A stretch of DNA of 64,000 nt from Hydrogenothermaceae bacterium (GTDB taxonomy: Bacteria > Aquificota > Aquificia > Aquificales > Hydrogenothermaceae), in NCBI GenBank assembly GCA_026418535.1, contig JAOABC010000003.1, positions 124,001 through 188,000 of the forward strand, given 5' to 3'. A program made the translations under genes and the position numbers. The notes under the pieces are model-generated. The model searched no databases, had not been told where the DNA came from, and worked only from the letters and a program-made list of their open reading frames with translations. Positions 39,381 to 48,453 of this stretch are shown here, piece by piece (position 1 is the first letter of the stretch; each line of letters opens with the position of its first letter).

Positions 39381-42300
39381 TTCTGAAGAAGGTGACTTTA
39401 ATCAACTTCCTCAGTCACGCTGACAGTGAGGTAGAGTTTAACCCAACTGGTATAACTGCCATCATAGGTGAAAATGGTTCTGGAAAAAGCTCAATCGTAG
39501 AGGCAGTTCAATTTGCCCTGTTCGGGAAGTCAGACAAAGGAAAGTTAGAGCAACTAATAAAGTGGGGTAAAAAAGAATCTAGGGTAGATCTTGAGTTTGA
39601 AAATCTCCAAGGAACTTTTAGAATCGTGAGAGAGTTATCAAAGATAGGAAAAGGTGATGTCCAATCAAGGTCTATACTCTATAAATTTGAAGGTAGTAGA
39701 CTTGTTCCATACTTGCAGAAAAACTTGGACAAAGAGCTTCCAAGGTTAACAGGTTTGACAAGAAAGTCTTTTCAAACCTCCGGACTTATAAAACAAGGAG
39801 AAATAGAAGGACTACTTTCCCAAAAGCCAAAAGAGAGAGAGAAGATTATAGAGGAGCTTTTAGGGATACAGTACTACCAGAGGTTGATCCAAGAGTACAA
39901 TGAAAACAGAAAAGGGATCAAAGATAGACTTCAAATCCTACAAGATAGACAGATAAACACTGAAGATCTACTCAGAGAGATTGAAGAGAAAAGAGTTCTG
40001 ATGTCTCAGTTGGACAGGCAGATAGAAGAGGTAGGAAAAGAGATAAAGAACAAAAGGGAAATAGTATCGGAACTTACAGAGAATTTGAAGACACTGCAGA
40101 TCATCACATCCCAGATAAACAGTAAGCTCCAGCTGATTAGCCGGGTGGATAGGGAGATATCAGACCTTTCTCAGGAGATGGAGAAGATCCAGAATTTAAA
40201 GGAAAAACTTCCGGAAGTATCAGAGGAGTACAGAAGGTACGGAGAACTGGAAAATAGACTAAACACAGTCCAAGAGTTGGAAGCAGCTTTAAACAGAAAA
40301 GATATTTACATAAAACTCTTAGAACAACTAAGAGAAGACAGAGAGTTTATCCAATCTTACAGAGAGACAGCCAGGAAGTTTGAAGAACTTCAGAGAAAAG
40401 AGAGAGATATCAGTAGGAAGATAGAAAATATAAATCAGCTAATAAACTCTATAGAAAAAAATGAGTTAGAAAGAAAGTCATTAGAGAAGGCACTTTCTGA
40501 GATAAAGAGAGAGGTAGAATTTTTAAACTCGTACAAGAACAAAGCTCAAGAGTACCAGCAGAAGCAAGCCAGATTAAACCAGATATCCAGTGAGCTAAAA
40601 ATCCTGAACCAGAGGAGAGGCCAGCTTGGGCAGATGAAAGCCTCTACCCAGAGTATCGAAGACCAGATGAAGAAGAGAAAAGTCGAACTGTTAAAAATTG
40701 CAGAGCTCTTAAAAACCAATTACCATCAAAAATTCCAGACATTACAGTTAAACCCTAACATGATAGATGAGTTCATAAATCAAAACGAGATAAAACTGAA
40801 CTATCTGGAAGAAGAAAAGAGTAAACTCCAACAGGAAATAGCAACTCTAAAGTCTAAACAGTTAGAGCATAAAGAGAGATTAGAGAAGCTGAGTAGTATA
40901 GATGTTTCTTGTCCAGTATGTGGCAAACCTTTAACTGAACACGAAAAGGAGGAGCTTTTCCAGGAGATCAAAGATGATATGGTTTTGAAAGAAGAAGAGT
41001 ATAAGGAGAAGAGTCAGAAGCTGAAAGAGAGAGAAGAAGAGATAAAAAAACAGAGGGAGATAAGAAAATTCCTTGAAAATTTCAAAAGTACTTACTCTAT
41101 CTACTCTGAGAAAAAGTTAGAGAAAGACCAGCTCTCCAGTAAAATGAAAGTTATAGAGCACTCTATCTCAAAGTTGGAAAGTATCGAGAAGGAAAAACAT
41201 CAGATAGAAGAAGAGTTATCAAGAGAGCATGGAAATTATGGAAGATACCAGAGTCTGAAAGAGAAAGGGTTGGAGATGGAAGTAGAAAGGTTAGAAAAGG
41301 AGATAGAGAGTGTAGACCTATTCTTGAAAGAAAACCGGAAAGAAGACCTCCTCAAGAGAAAAGAAGAGTTACTGTATGAGCTGGAAAGAATAAGGGAGTT
41401 CCTCTCAAAGAACACAGCAATTTACGGAAAGTATAGATATTTAGATGAGGAAAGAATAGACAAGCAGATAACAACAACCTCTAGAGAGTTGAAAAGTTTA
41501 GAGAGGAGGATCTCACAGTTTTCCTTAGAAGTTGGGATAGAAGGCTCTTCTGTAGATATGGATACAGTATCTAACTTAAAGAACCATTTAAAATCTGAGG
41601 CCAACAGAATCAAGAACGTACAAGAAGAATTTTTCAACATAAAGAGAGAGATAGCAAAGGAAGAGGCTATAAAGGAAGAACTGAAGAAGAAAAATTTAGA
41701 GCTTAAAAAGTTAAAATCTGAGTTGGAAGGCTTGAGAAACAGCTTAACGGAAATAGATGAAAAAGATATCCTACTAAAGAAAGAGGGCCTAGAGAGGAAT
41801 ATAGAGATACTGTCTCAAAAGTACGAAGAGATGGTTTTGGAAAGGGGGAAGATAGAAGAAAGGCTAAGGATTCTAAAAGATAAGTTAGATGATGTCAGGA
41901 AGGAGATGGAAGAGATAGAGGCTCTAAAGGATAAACTAAGCAAATACGACAGAGTTATAGAGACAATCTCCAGAGTAAACAGAGCTATAAAGGATAACGC
42001 TCTCTACACTCTACCGAAAATAACAGAAGAGATATTCAGTAGGTTTAACTTCTCTCACTTCTACGGTCTTAAGTTCAACGAGGATTACTCTATTGTGTTG
42101 TCTGTTAATGTAGTTGGTGGAGAGACCAATGCTCAGATAGACGCTCTAAGTGGTGGTCAGAGGATATCCCTGGCTCTTGCCCTCAGGTTTGCCATTTCCA
42201 AGATGTTAAACAATAGAATCGACTTCCTAATACTGGATGAACCCACTATACATATGGATAAACATAGGAAGAGAGAGTTAGTGGATTTAGTGGGAGATAT

Positions 42301-42418
42301 AAAAGAGAAGAACTTCGTTAAGCAACTTATAGTCATAACCCATGACGAGGAGATAGAGGAAAGGGCAGATACAATATACAAGGTAGACTCTGGAGAGGTT
42401 GAACTGATTACTGTTTAA
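39377..42418 (+). CDS. rad50: Rad50/SbcC double-strand-break repair ATPase
   Basis: 1013 residues. Walker A GENGSGKSSIVEAV, Q-loop-side KLEQLIKWGKKE, long coiled coils interrupted by a zinc hook CPVCGKPL near residue 512, and C-terminal ALSGGQRISLALALRFA with Walker B FLILDEPTIHMD. Rad50 tethers DNA ends together with the nuclease Mre11/SbcD, which is not next to it. Its stop interlocks with that of the convergent phoR. Confidence 0.95.
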   Translation: MILKKVTLINFLSHADSEVEFNPTGITAIIGENGSGKSSIVEAVQFALFGKSDKGKLEQLIKWGKKESRVDLEFENLQGTFRIVRELSKIGKGDVQSRSILYKFEGSRLVPYLQKNLDKELPRLTGLTRKSFQTSGLIKQGEIEGLLSQKPKEREKIIEELLGIQYYQRLIQEYNENRKGIKDRLQILQDRQINTEDLLREIEEKRVLMSQLDRQIEEVGKEIKNKREIVSELTENLKTLQIITSQINSKLQLISRVDREISDLSQEMEKIQNLKEKLPEVSEEYRRYGELENRLNTVQELEAALNRKDIYIKLLEQLREDREFIQSYRETARKFEELQRKERDISRKIENINQLINSIEKNELERKSLEKALSEIKREVEFLNSYKNKAQEYQQKQARLNQISSELKILNQRRGQLGQMKASTQSIEDQMKKRKVELLKIAELLKTNYHQKFQTLQLNPNMIDEFINQNEIKLNYLEEEKSKLQQEIATLKSKQLEHKERLEKLSSIDVSCPVCGKPLTEHEKEELFQEIKDDMVLKEEEYKEKSQKLKEREEEIKKQREIRKFLENFKSTYSIYSEKKLEKDQLSSKMKVIEHSISKLESIEKEKHQIEEELSREHGNYGRYQSLKEKGLEMEVERLEKEIESVDLFLKENRKEDLLKRKEELLYELERIREFLSKNTAIYGKYRYLDEERIDKQITTTSRELKSLERRISQFSLEVGIEGSSVDMDTVSNLKNHLKSEANRIKNVQEEFFNIKREIAKEEAIKEELKKKNLELKKLKSELEGLRNSLTEIDEKDILLKKEGLERNIEILSQKYEEMVLERGKIEERLRILKDKLDDVRKEMEEIEALKDKLSKYDRVIETISRVNRAIKDNALYTLPKITEEIFSRFNFSHFYGLKFNEDYSIVLSVNVVGGETNAQIDALSGGQRISLALALRFAISKMLNNRIDFLILDEPTIHMDKHRKRELVDLVGDIKEKNFVKQLIVITHDEEIEERADTIYKVDSGEVELITV

Positions 42419-43419
42419 GTCACTTCTCTGTTTAACTTTATGTAGAACTTAGACCCTACACCGTAAGTACTCTCAACCCAGACTTTACCCTTATGGGCTT
42501 CGATTATGTGTTTTACTATAGACAGTCCCAGTCCTGTCCCTCCAATATTTCTACTTCTAGATTTATCCACCCTATAGAACCTTTCAAATATAAGGGGTAT
42601 AGCTTCCTTTGGTATGCCTATTCCGGAGTCCTCTATCACAATAGTATCGTTGCTCCCTTCTCTATGGGAGTAAACCTTTACTATCCCATAAGATTTATTG
42701 TACTTTATAGCGTTTTCTATCAGATTCTTTAAGGCTATTAAGAACTTCTGTTCGTCCACTATTATGTTAAAGTCTGTTGGAACAAGGTTGTTTAGTTTTA
42801 TACTCTTTTCTACCGTCAAGTGTCTCAGATCCTCGAATATAGACTCAACAAGGGAGTGTAGTTTAACAGGGGATTTTTGTATCTTCTCTTCCTTCGACTC
42901 TAACTTTGCAAGTATTAGCAGATCTTGGACTAGATTGTCCATCTGGTTTATTCTTTTTTGTGCCATCTGTATGAACTTTTTAGTAATCTGAGGGTCTGTC
43001 TCTGTCTCAAGAGTCTCCATAACAGATTTGAGGACAGAGATAGGAGTCTTTAACTCATGGGATACGTTTGAAACGAAGTCTTTCTTTGCCTGCTTGTACA
43101 CTTCAAAGGGTGTGATATCCTGAAGATGTATTATCTTCTTGTCCTCTATGTAGTATATGTTCACTAAGAACTTCTTTTCATCTATCTCCATCTCCACTTT
43201 TTTGTCTCTCTTGTCCTCGTAAGATATGATAGAGTAGAGATAGTGGTTCTTCACCACCTCGCTGAAATGTTTACCTTCCGGTTCATCACAGGAAAAGAAC
43301 TTCCTAGCGTAACTGTTGACAAACTCTATGTTTTTCTCAGAATCTACTACTATAATACCCTCTTTAAGGTAGTCTAAGAACTTTATAAGTATGTACTGTG
43401 TATTATCCTTTATCTTCAT
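42415..43419 (-). CDS. phoR: Soluble PAS-sensor histidine kinase, PhoR-like
   Basis: 334 residues: N-terminal PAS domain (GIIVVDSEKNIEFVN), HisKA with FVSNVSHELKTPISVLK (phospho-His), and HATPase with NLIENAIKYN, DSGIGIPKEAI and GTGLGLSIVKHIIE. No transmembrane helix is visible, so it is a cytoplasmic version of PhoR. The ATG at 43419 overlaps phoU. It is the last gene of the pst-phoU operon and presumably senses Pi status through PhoU/Pst. A phoB response regulator gene is absent from the window. Confidence 0.88.
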   Translation of the reverse strand: MKIKDNTQYILIKFLDYLKEGIIVVDSEKNIEFVNSYARKFFSCDEPEGKHFSEVVKNHYLYSIISYEDKRDKKVEMEIDEKKFLVNIYYIEDKKIIHLQDITPFEVYKQAKKDFVSNVSHELKTPISVLKSVMETLETETDPQITKKFIQMAQKRINQMDNLVQDLLILAKLESKEEKIQKSPVKLHSLVESIFEDLRHLTVEKSIKLNNLVPTDFNIIVDEQKFLIALKNLIENAIKYNKSYGIVKVYSHREGSNDTIVIEDSGIGIPKEAIPLIFERFYRVDKSRSRNIGGTGLGLSIVKHIIEAHKGKVWVESTYGVGSKFYIKLNREVT

Positions 43420-44068
43420 CAACCTCCTGATGTCTTAACATCTTTCCTTCTTTCATGTATATTACTTCTTCTGCTAAATTTGTAGCTATATCTGCTACTC
43501 TTTCAACATTCTTAACCACATCTATGAGTCTGAGGGCTACTTTTATAGTTGAAGGGTCTTCTACCATGTATGTGTACAACTCTCTTATTATCTGATCTTC
43601 TAATGCGTCTATCTTGCCATCCCTCTTTATAACATCCCTTGCAAGGTCTGCATCCATCTCTGCAAAAGCCTTTATAGAATCTTTCAGCATGTTTATGGTA
43701 AGCTCTGACATTAGGGGTAGGTCAACGTACTCTTTAATCTTTGGTTTCTGGAGTATAGACTCAGCGTGTTCCTTTATGTTCTCTGCATGGTCTCCTATCC
43801 TTTCAAGATCTCTGTTCACAAAGAGATCCATAGCTAGCATTCTTAGATACTTTGCCTCTGGTTGGTATCTTGCTATCGTGGTTATTATCAGGCTTTCGTT
43901 TTCCACTTCCATCGTATCCATCTTCTCTTCATTAGTCTTTATGTATTTCAAATGTTCTAGATTGTGTTCTACTATAGCTTTTATGGCACTGTCTATCATA
44001 CTCTGAGCTAAATCTGCCATAGTAAGTAGCCTTTCCCTTATCTCTTTTAGTTTTGGCTCTATCAGCAT
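43403..44068 (-). CDS. phoU: Phosphate signalling/transport regulator PhoU
   Basis: 221 residues made of two three-helix bundles with the repeated metal-binding pattern (ERIGDHAENIKEHAES; KNVERVADIATNLAEEV). PhoU links the Pst transporter to PhoR and restrains phosphate uptake. It lies 32 bases after pstB and overlaps phoR by 17 bases. Confidence 0.94.
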   Translation of the reverse strand: MLIEPKLKEIRERLLTMADLAQSMIDSAIKAIVEHNLEHLKYIKTNEEKMDTMEVENESLIITTIARYQPEAKYLRMLAMDLFVNRDLERIGDHAENIKEHAESILQKPKIKEYVDLPLMSELTINMLKDSIKAFAEMDADLARDVIKRDGKIDALEDQIIRELYTYMVEDPSTIKVALRLIDVVKNVERVADIATNLAEEVIYMKEGKMLRHQEVDEDKG

Positions 44069-44100
44069 CTAATATCCTCCTCTATAAACGTTTTTATATT

Positions 44101-44862
44101 TTATCCAAATCTTCCGGAGATGTAGTCCTCAGTGAGTTTTTTATTTGGTTTAGTGAATACAGTATCTGTTAAGTCAAATTCAATCAGCTCTCCTAGATAC
44201 ATAAATGCTGTGTAGTCTGATATCCTTGCAGCCTGTTGCATATTGTGGGTAACTATCACTATAGTGTGGTTCTTCTTCAGTTCTACCAGTAGTTCCTCTA
44301 TCTTCGCCGTTGAGATAGGGTCTAGTGCAGATGTTGGCTCATCAAAGAGGACTACATCAGGTCTAACTGCTATAGTTCTTGCTATACAGAGCCTTTGCTG
44401 TTGTCCTCCAGATAGGGAAAAGGCTGATACGTTCAACCTATCCTTGACCTCTTCCCACAGAGCTACGTTCTTCAGAGTCTCTTCAACCCTATCCTGTAAC
44501 TCTCCTTTTTTCTTTATCCCTTGAAGTCTCAGACCATAAGCTATATTGTCAAAGATCGACATAGGGAAAGGTGTAGGCTTTTGAAAGACCATGCCTATTT
44601 TTGCTCTAAGTTCCATAAGGTCTACATTTTTGTCAAGTATATTCTTCCCGTCCAAGAGTATCTCTCCTTCGTATCTGTTTCCAGGATAAAGGTCATGCAT
44701 TCGGTTAAAACACCTTAGAAGGGTGGTTTTTCCACATCCAGAGGGTCCTATCAGAGCGGTGACTTTTTTATTGTATATTGGCATATTTATATTTTTTAGG
44801 GCAAGCTTCTCTCCTGTATAGTAGAACTTTAGATTCTTTACTTTCATCCTTATATCTGACAT
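44101..44862 (-). CDS. pstB: Phosphate ABC transporter ATPase PstB
   Basis: 253 residues. Walker [18 protein letters not shown], the PstB-specific [16 protein letters not shown], signature [14 protein letters not shown] and Walker [15 protein letters not shown]. Powers high-affinity phosphate uptake. Follows pstA after 14 bases. Confidence 0.97.
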   Translation of the reverse strand: MSDIRMKVKNLKFYYTGEKLALKNINMPIYNKKVTALIGPSGCGKTTLLRCFNRMHDLYPGNRYEGEILLDGKNILDKNVDLMELRAKIGMVFQKPTPFPMSIFDNIAYGLRLQGIKKKGELQDRVEETLKNVALWEEVKDRLNVSAFSLSGGQQQRLCIARTIAVRPDVVLFDEPTSALDPISTAKIEELLVELKKNHTIVIVTHNMQQAARISDYTAFMYLGELIEFDLTDTVFTKPNKKLTEDYISGRFG

Positions 44863-44876
44863 TTAAAAAAGCCTCC

Positions 44877-45722
44877 TTATTGGTGTTTTTTTCTTTGTAT
44901 TATGTACCTAGCTGTTATGGATGCCATCAAAACAAAAAAAGTTAACAAGAAAGAAGCAGCCCATGCCTGTTTATGCCATTCATCATAAGGGCCCATAGCA
45001 TACTGAAACACAGTTACCGTTAGCGAAGCCATCGGTTTTGTAGGATCTAGATTTGTAAAGTTGTTATTGAATGAGGTAAAGAGTAAAGGTGCTGTCTCTC
45101 CGGATATCCTTGCAACACCGAGGATTACTCCAGTTAGAACCCCAACCTTAGCAGCCTTTAAAACTATCTGAAAACTTACCTGCCATGGTTGTGCACCAAG
45201 AGCGTAAGCAGCTTCCCTAGTCTGCTGAGGGACTAATTTCAACATCTCATCTGTAGTTATGACAATAACCGGTATCATTAGTATAGCAAGAGCAATACCA
45301 CCAGCCAAACCCATAAAGTGTCCTACAGGAAGGACTAGTAGAGCATAAACAACCGCTCCTATAACTATAGACGGATTGCTGACCATTATATCCACTATAT
45401 TTCTTGCTACTCTTGCAATTCTAGAGCTCCTTCCATACTCTGCAAAGTATATCCCTGCAAGTATTCCAATAGGAGTTCCAATAACCGTACCTAAAAAAGT
45501 TATTATGATGTGACCAAGGAAGGCATGCTTTAAACCACCTCCTTCTATTCCCGGTGGGACAGGGTCATAGATGAATAGGTTTATATTTATGTACTTAAAC
45601 CCATTTATAAATAAGTCTCCCAAGATCCAAAATAAGAAAAATAGCCCGAAAGTTGCTGATAAGAAGGATAGAGTTAGTGATATGTAGTTCTCTATTTTCC
45701 TCTTCGCTTTGATGTTAATCAT
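44877..45722 (-). CDS. pstA: Phosphate ABC transporter permease PstA
   Basis: 281 residues with six helices. The inner-membrane permease loop EAAYALGAQPWQVSFQIVLKAA and GVARISGETAPLLFT are typical of PstA. Forms the channel with PstC. Starts 3 bases after the pstC stop. Confidence 0.95.
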   Translation of the reverse strand: MINIKAKRKIENYISLTLSFLSATFGLFFLFWILGDLFINGFKYININLFIYDPVPPGIEGGGLKHAFLGHIIITFLGTVIGTPIGILAGIYFAEYGRSSRIARVARNIVDIMVSNPSIVIGAVVYALLVLPVGHFMGLAGGIALAILMIPVIVITTDEMLKLVPQQTREAAYALGAQPWQVSFQIVLKAAKVGVLTGVILGVARISGETAPLLFTSFNNNFTNLDPTKPMASLTVTVFQYAMGPYDEWHKQAWAASFLLTFFVLMASITARYIIQRKKHQ

Positions 45723-45725
45723 TTT

Positions 45726-46682
45726 CTACACCTTCCACTTTTTCTCAAGTTGGAGTAACATTATCTTTGATGCGTACAGAACAAAAAAGGATATAACAAA
45801 CAGAATAAGAGTTAAGAAGTAGAGAGAAGAGAGATACAGAGCTGTGTCTGCCTCGGCGAACTGGTTAGCTAAGGTAACGGTTATAGTGGTAAATGGGTCC
45901 AGTAGGGACTTTGGTATCTGGTTTACATTTCCTGCTAAGAAGGTCACGGCCATCGTCTCCCCAATTGCCCTACCAACACTCAAAATAAGACCTCCAGCTA
46001 TACTTGATACAGTTATTGGAATCATAACCTGTTTTATAACTTCCCACTTTGTAGCCCCTAAAGCGTAAGCAGACTCTTTCATTATAGGTGGAACCATGTT
46101 AAAGGCGTCCTTTACAACAGAACTCATAAAGGGAATTATCATTATAGAGAGGACTAAAGATGTGGTTAAAACATCTATCCCTGTTGGTGATCCTTCTAAA
46201 AGTTTTCCTATAACAGGAAATTCTCCCATTTTCTCCTTAAGCCACGGTTCTACCTTTTCTCCAAACAGAGGAGCTACAACAAAAAGACCCCACATCCCAT
46301 AGATTATACTCGGTATTGCTGCTAACAGCTCTATAGCTGTGGAGAGTATAGGTTTTAGTCTATTTGGAGACAGTTCTACAAGGAAAATAGCTATTCCTAA
46401 GGATATAGGAGCAGCCACCAATGTAGATAAGAAGGTAGCTATTAGGGTTCCAATCAGTGGGGCTAGGCCTCCAAACTTCCCTGCAACTGGATCCCAATCT
46501 GTAGATGTAATAAAGTTCCAAACTCCAAAGTGGTTTATAGCTAAAGAAGACTCCCTGTATAGGGAGAGGAATATAATTATAGGGAGAAGTATGCCAACGA
46601 ACATACCTATGGATGTAAGTACTATCCTCAAGACACTTTCTATGGACTTTGACTGCTTTAAGGCATTCTCTCTCTTATCCAT
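45726..46682 (-). CDS. pstC: Phosphate ABC transporter permease PstC
   Basis: 318 residues with six helices, the permease motif ESAYALGATKWEVIKQVMIP and GRAIGETMAVTFLAGN typical of PstC. CGGAGAT precedes the ATG. It is separated from pstS by 96 bases containing a weak terminator, suggesting lower expression than the binding protein. Confidence 0.95.
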   Translation of the reverse strand: MDKRENALKQSKSIESVLRIVLTSIGMFVGILLPIIIFLSLYRESSLAINHFGVWNFITSTDWDPVAGKFGGLAPLIGTLIATFLSTLVAAPISLGIAIFLVELSPNRLKPILSTAIELLAAIPSIIYGMWGLFVVAPLFGEKVEPWLKEKMGEFPVIGKLLEGSPTGIDVLTTSLVLSIMIIPFMSSVVKDAFNMVPPIMKESAYALGATKWEVIKQVMIPITVSSIAGGLILSVGRAIGETMAVTFLAGNVNQIPKSLLDPFTTITVTLANQFAEADTALYLSSLYFLTLILFVISFFVLYASKIMLLQLEKKWKV

Positions 46683-46716
46683 TTTATCTCCGTACGTAAT
46701 TTATATGATATATTTT

Positions 46717-46740
46717 AACAAAAACCCCTAAAAATAGAGG
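46717..46740 (-). terminator. Weak intrinsic terminator/attenuator between pstS and pstC
   Basis: On the minus strand CCTCTA-TTTT-TAGGGG (six pairs, one G-U) is followed by TTTTTGTT. Its position after pstS and before pstC would let most transcripts stop after pstS, giving binding protein in excess. Confidence 0.6.
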
Positions 46741-46778
46741 AACAAAAGTTTAGAAGGTTAACCATGAAGAAAGTCTGC

Positions 46779-47774
46779 CTACATCAGGCCGTTTTCTTTC
46801 CAGTACTCTCTGATCATATTTTTGACGTTTTCAGGCATAGGGATATAGTTTAACCTTATAGCTTCTTGATCACCGTTTTTGTACACCCAATCAAAGAAGG
46901 CCACAACTTTCTTTGAGGCTTCTGGTTTATCCTTTGCCAGAAGTATGAACGTAGCTCCGGCTATAGGATATGTATTTTTTCCTGGTTGATCTGTTAGGAT
47001 ATAGTAAAAGTGTTGTTTTTTATCCCATTTTGCATTTGTTGCAGCTGCTTGGAACGACTCGGTTGAAGGAGCTACAAAGTTTCCTTCTCTGTTCTTAACC
47101 TTTCCAGCAGGAAGGTTGTTCTGTTTTGCGTATATGTACTCAACGTATCCTATTGAACCTCTAAACCTTTTAACGTAGTTTGCTACACCTTCATTTCCTT
47201 TTCCACCAACTCCAGTTGGCCAGTTGACAGAAGTTCCAAACCCAACTTGCTTTTCCCACTCAGGACATACTTTTGACAAGTAGTTCGTCCATGTCCAAGT
47301 TGTTCCAGAACCATCAGACCTTCTTACTACTGTGATATCTCTATCAGGTAAAGAAACTCCAGGGTTTAGCTGTTGGAGGTATGCGTCGTTCCACTTCTTT
47401 ATCTTACCAAGGTATATATCACACAGAGCTTTTCCGTCAAAGTTCAGTTGAGTGTTTCCGATGTCAGGAAGATTATACGTTGGAACTACTCCACCTATAA
47501 TGGTAGGAAACTGAACTAACTTCTTCTCCTTTAGCTCCTCCGGAGTTAGGGGTGCATCTGATGCTCCAAAATCAACTGTCCTGTTCTCTATCTGCCTTAT
47601 ACCACCACCAGAACCTATAGCTTGATAGTTTACCTTTACTCCAGATACCTTCTCGTACATGTATGCCCATGATGAGTATAGGGGATAGGGAAAAGATGCT
47701 CCCGCACCTGTGATCTCTAGAGCAAAAGCTAAACTCGACACACTTATTAATCCGACTATAGCTAACTTCTTCAT
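46779..47774 (-). CDS. pstS: Phosphate-binding periplasmic protein PstS
   Basis: 331 residues with a cleavable signal peptide (MKKLAIVGLISVSSLAFA). Phosphate-binding elements: GAGASFPYPLYSSW, GSGGGIRQI, DFGASDAPL and RRSDGSGTTWTWTNYL. GGAGGT precedes the ATG. First gene of the pst-phoU-phoR operon. Confidence 0.96.
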   Translation of the reverse strand: MKKLAIVGLISVSSLAFALEITGAGASFPYPLYSSWAYMYEKVSGVKVNYQAIGSGGGIRQIENRTVDFGASDAPLTPEELKEKKLVQFPTIIGGVVPTYNLPDIGNTQLNFDGKALCDIYLGKIKKWNDAYLQQLNPGVSLPDRDITVVRRSDGSGTTWTWTNYLSKVCPEWEKQVGFGTSVNWPTGVGGKGNEGVANYVKRFRGSIGYVEYIYAKQNNLPAGKVKNREGNFVAPSTESFQAAATNAKWDKKQHFYYILTDQPGKNTYPIAGATFILLAKDKPEASKKVVAFFDWVYKNGDQEAIRLNYIPMPENVKNMIREYWKENGLM

Positions 47775-47806
47775 CTTTTACCTCCAAACTTTAGTATTCA
47801 TTAAAT

Positions 47807-47839
47807 ATGATAAAGGATCTATGTTAAACTAATATTAAC
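47807..47839 (-). promoter_or_regulatory. pstS promoter with candidate Pho box
   Basis: On the minus strand two half-sites, GTTAATA and TTTAACA, are spaced 11 bases apart (starts at 47839 and 47828), as in PhoB-type direct repeats. Nine bases after the second comes a -10-like TATCAT (complement of 47807-47812). There is no good -35, which is usual for activator-dependent Pho promoters. Inference from spacing and gene function. Confidence 0.5.
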
Positions 47840-47893
47840 TTTTTAAAAACTACCCCTTCCCATTTTCTGGTAGGCTATGATTACCAATTTAGC

Positions 47894-48311
47894 TCAAAGG
47901 GTAAGCATGTACTTAGCAAACCCGCTTTTCTTATTATCTATACTTCTTTGGGCACCACTATACTCTACTATTTCAACGTTTCCTATCCAGTTAACATGTT
48001 TAGACATAAAGTACTTTATACCTGCTATGTAGTGGTCTCTCTTTACATTTTTTCCAGTTTGATGGTAGATTATCTAATTTGAACTTCTTGTCGAACTTTT
48101 CTTTCGTTTCCATTATTACTTTGTCCATTTCTGCTTGATATTCTGCCTTTTCTGATTCTTCTTTTGCAAGCTGTTCATCTATTTCGGCTTCCTCCTGCTG
48201 AGTTAAAACGCCCTTCTCAACTAACTTCTTCAAGATAGGATTTTCAACCACTTGTGCATAAGAAGTACCCACGATTCCATAAAGATTCAGGGTAAAAAGG
48301 TATTTTTTCAT
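47894..48311 (-). pseudogene. Remnant of an outer-membrane porin (frameshift and internal deletion)
   Basis: The reading frame from ATG 48311 encodes a signal peptide (MKKYLFTLNLYGIVGTSYA) and a short coiled region (NPILKKLVEKGVLTQQEEAEID) typical of the N-terminus of OprP/OprO-like porins, then runs into a stop near 48000. In another frame, the sequence from about 48030 down to a TGA at 47894-47896 reads RDHYIAGIKYFMSKHVNWIG ... FAKYMLTL, which looks like the last beta strands of a porin. Together only ~130 codons remain of a protein that is normally 350-450 residues, so the middle has been deleted and the frame broken. It sits directly upstream of pstS, where a phosphate porin would make sense. 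Confidence 0.7.
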
Positions 48312-48339
48312 CTGCAAACCTTCTTTTTCAGTTATATAG

Positions 48340-48356
48340 AATTCTCTTAGAGAATT
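48340..48356. repeat. Inverted repeat upstream of the porin remnant
   Basis: Perfect 7-bp arms AATTCTC and GAGAATT around TTA. It lies 29 bases upstream of the porin remnant start, at a position where an operator could act, but also downstream of the TonB-receptor gene. No T-run follows, so it is not a convincing terminator. The adjoining 48361-48450 is almost pure A/T and shows nothing else. Confidence 0.45.
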
Positions 48357-48453
48357 TATATTTATATAAAACTAAAAAATTTAAAAAATTATTAAATAAT
48401 TTTAATAATTAAATTATTTAAATTAAATAGCAAGTTTATTTTCTACTTTTAGA

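Noticed and set aside
48361-48450. Almost pure A/T stretch, considered as an origin-like or repeat element
   Set aside because: No repeated unit or conserved box could be seen; it is best explained as a low-GC spacer after the receptor gene.
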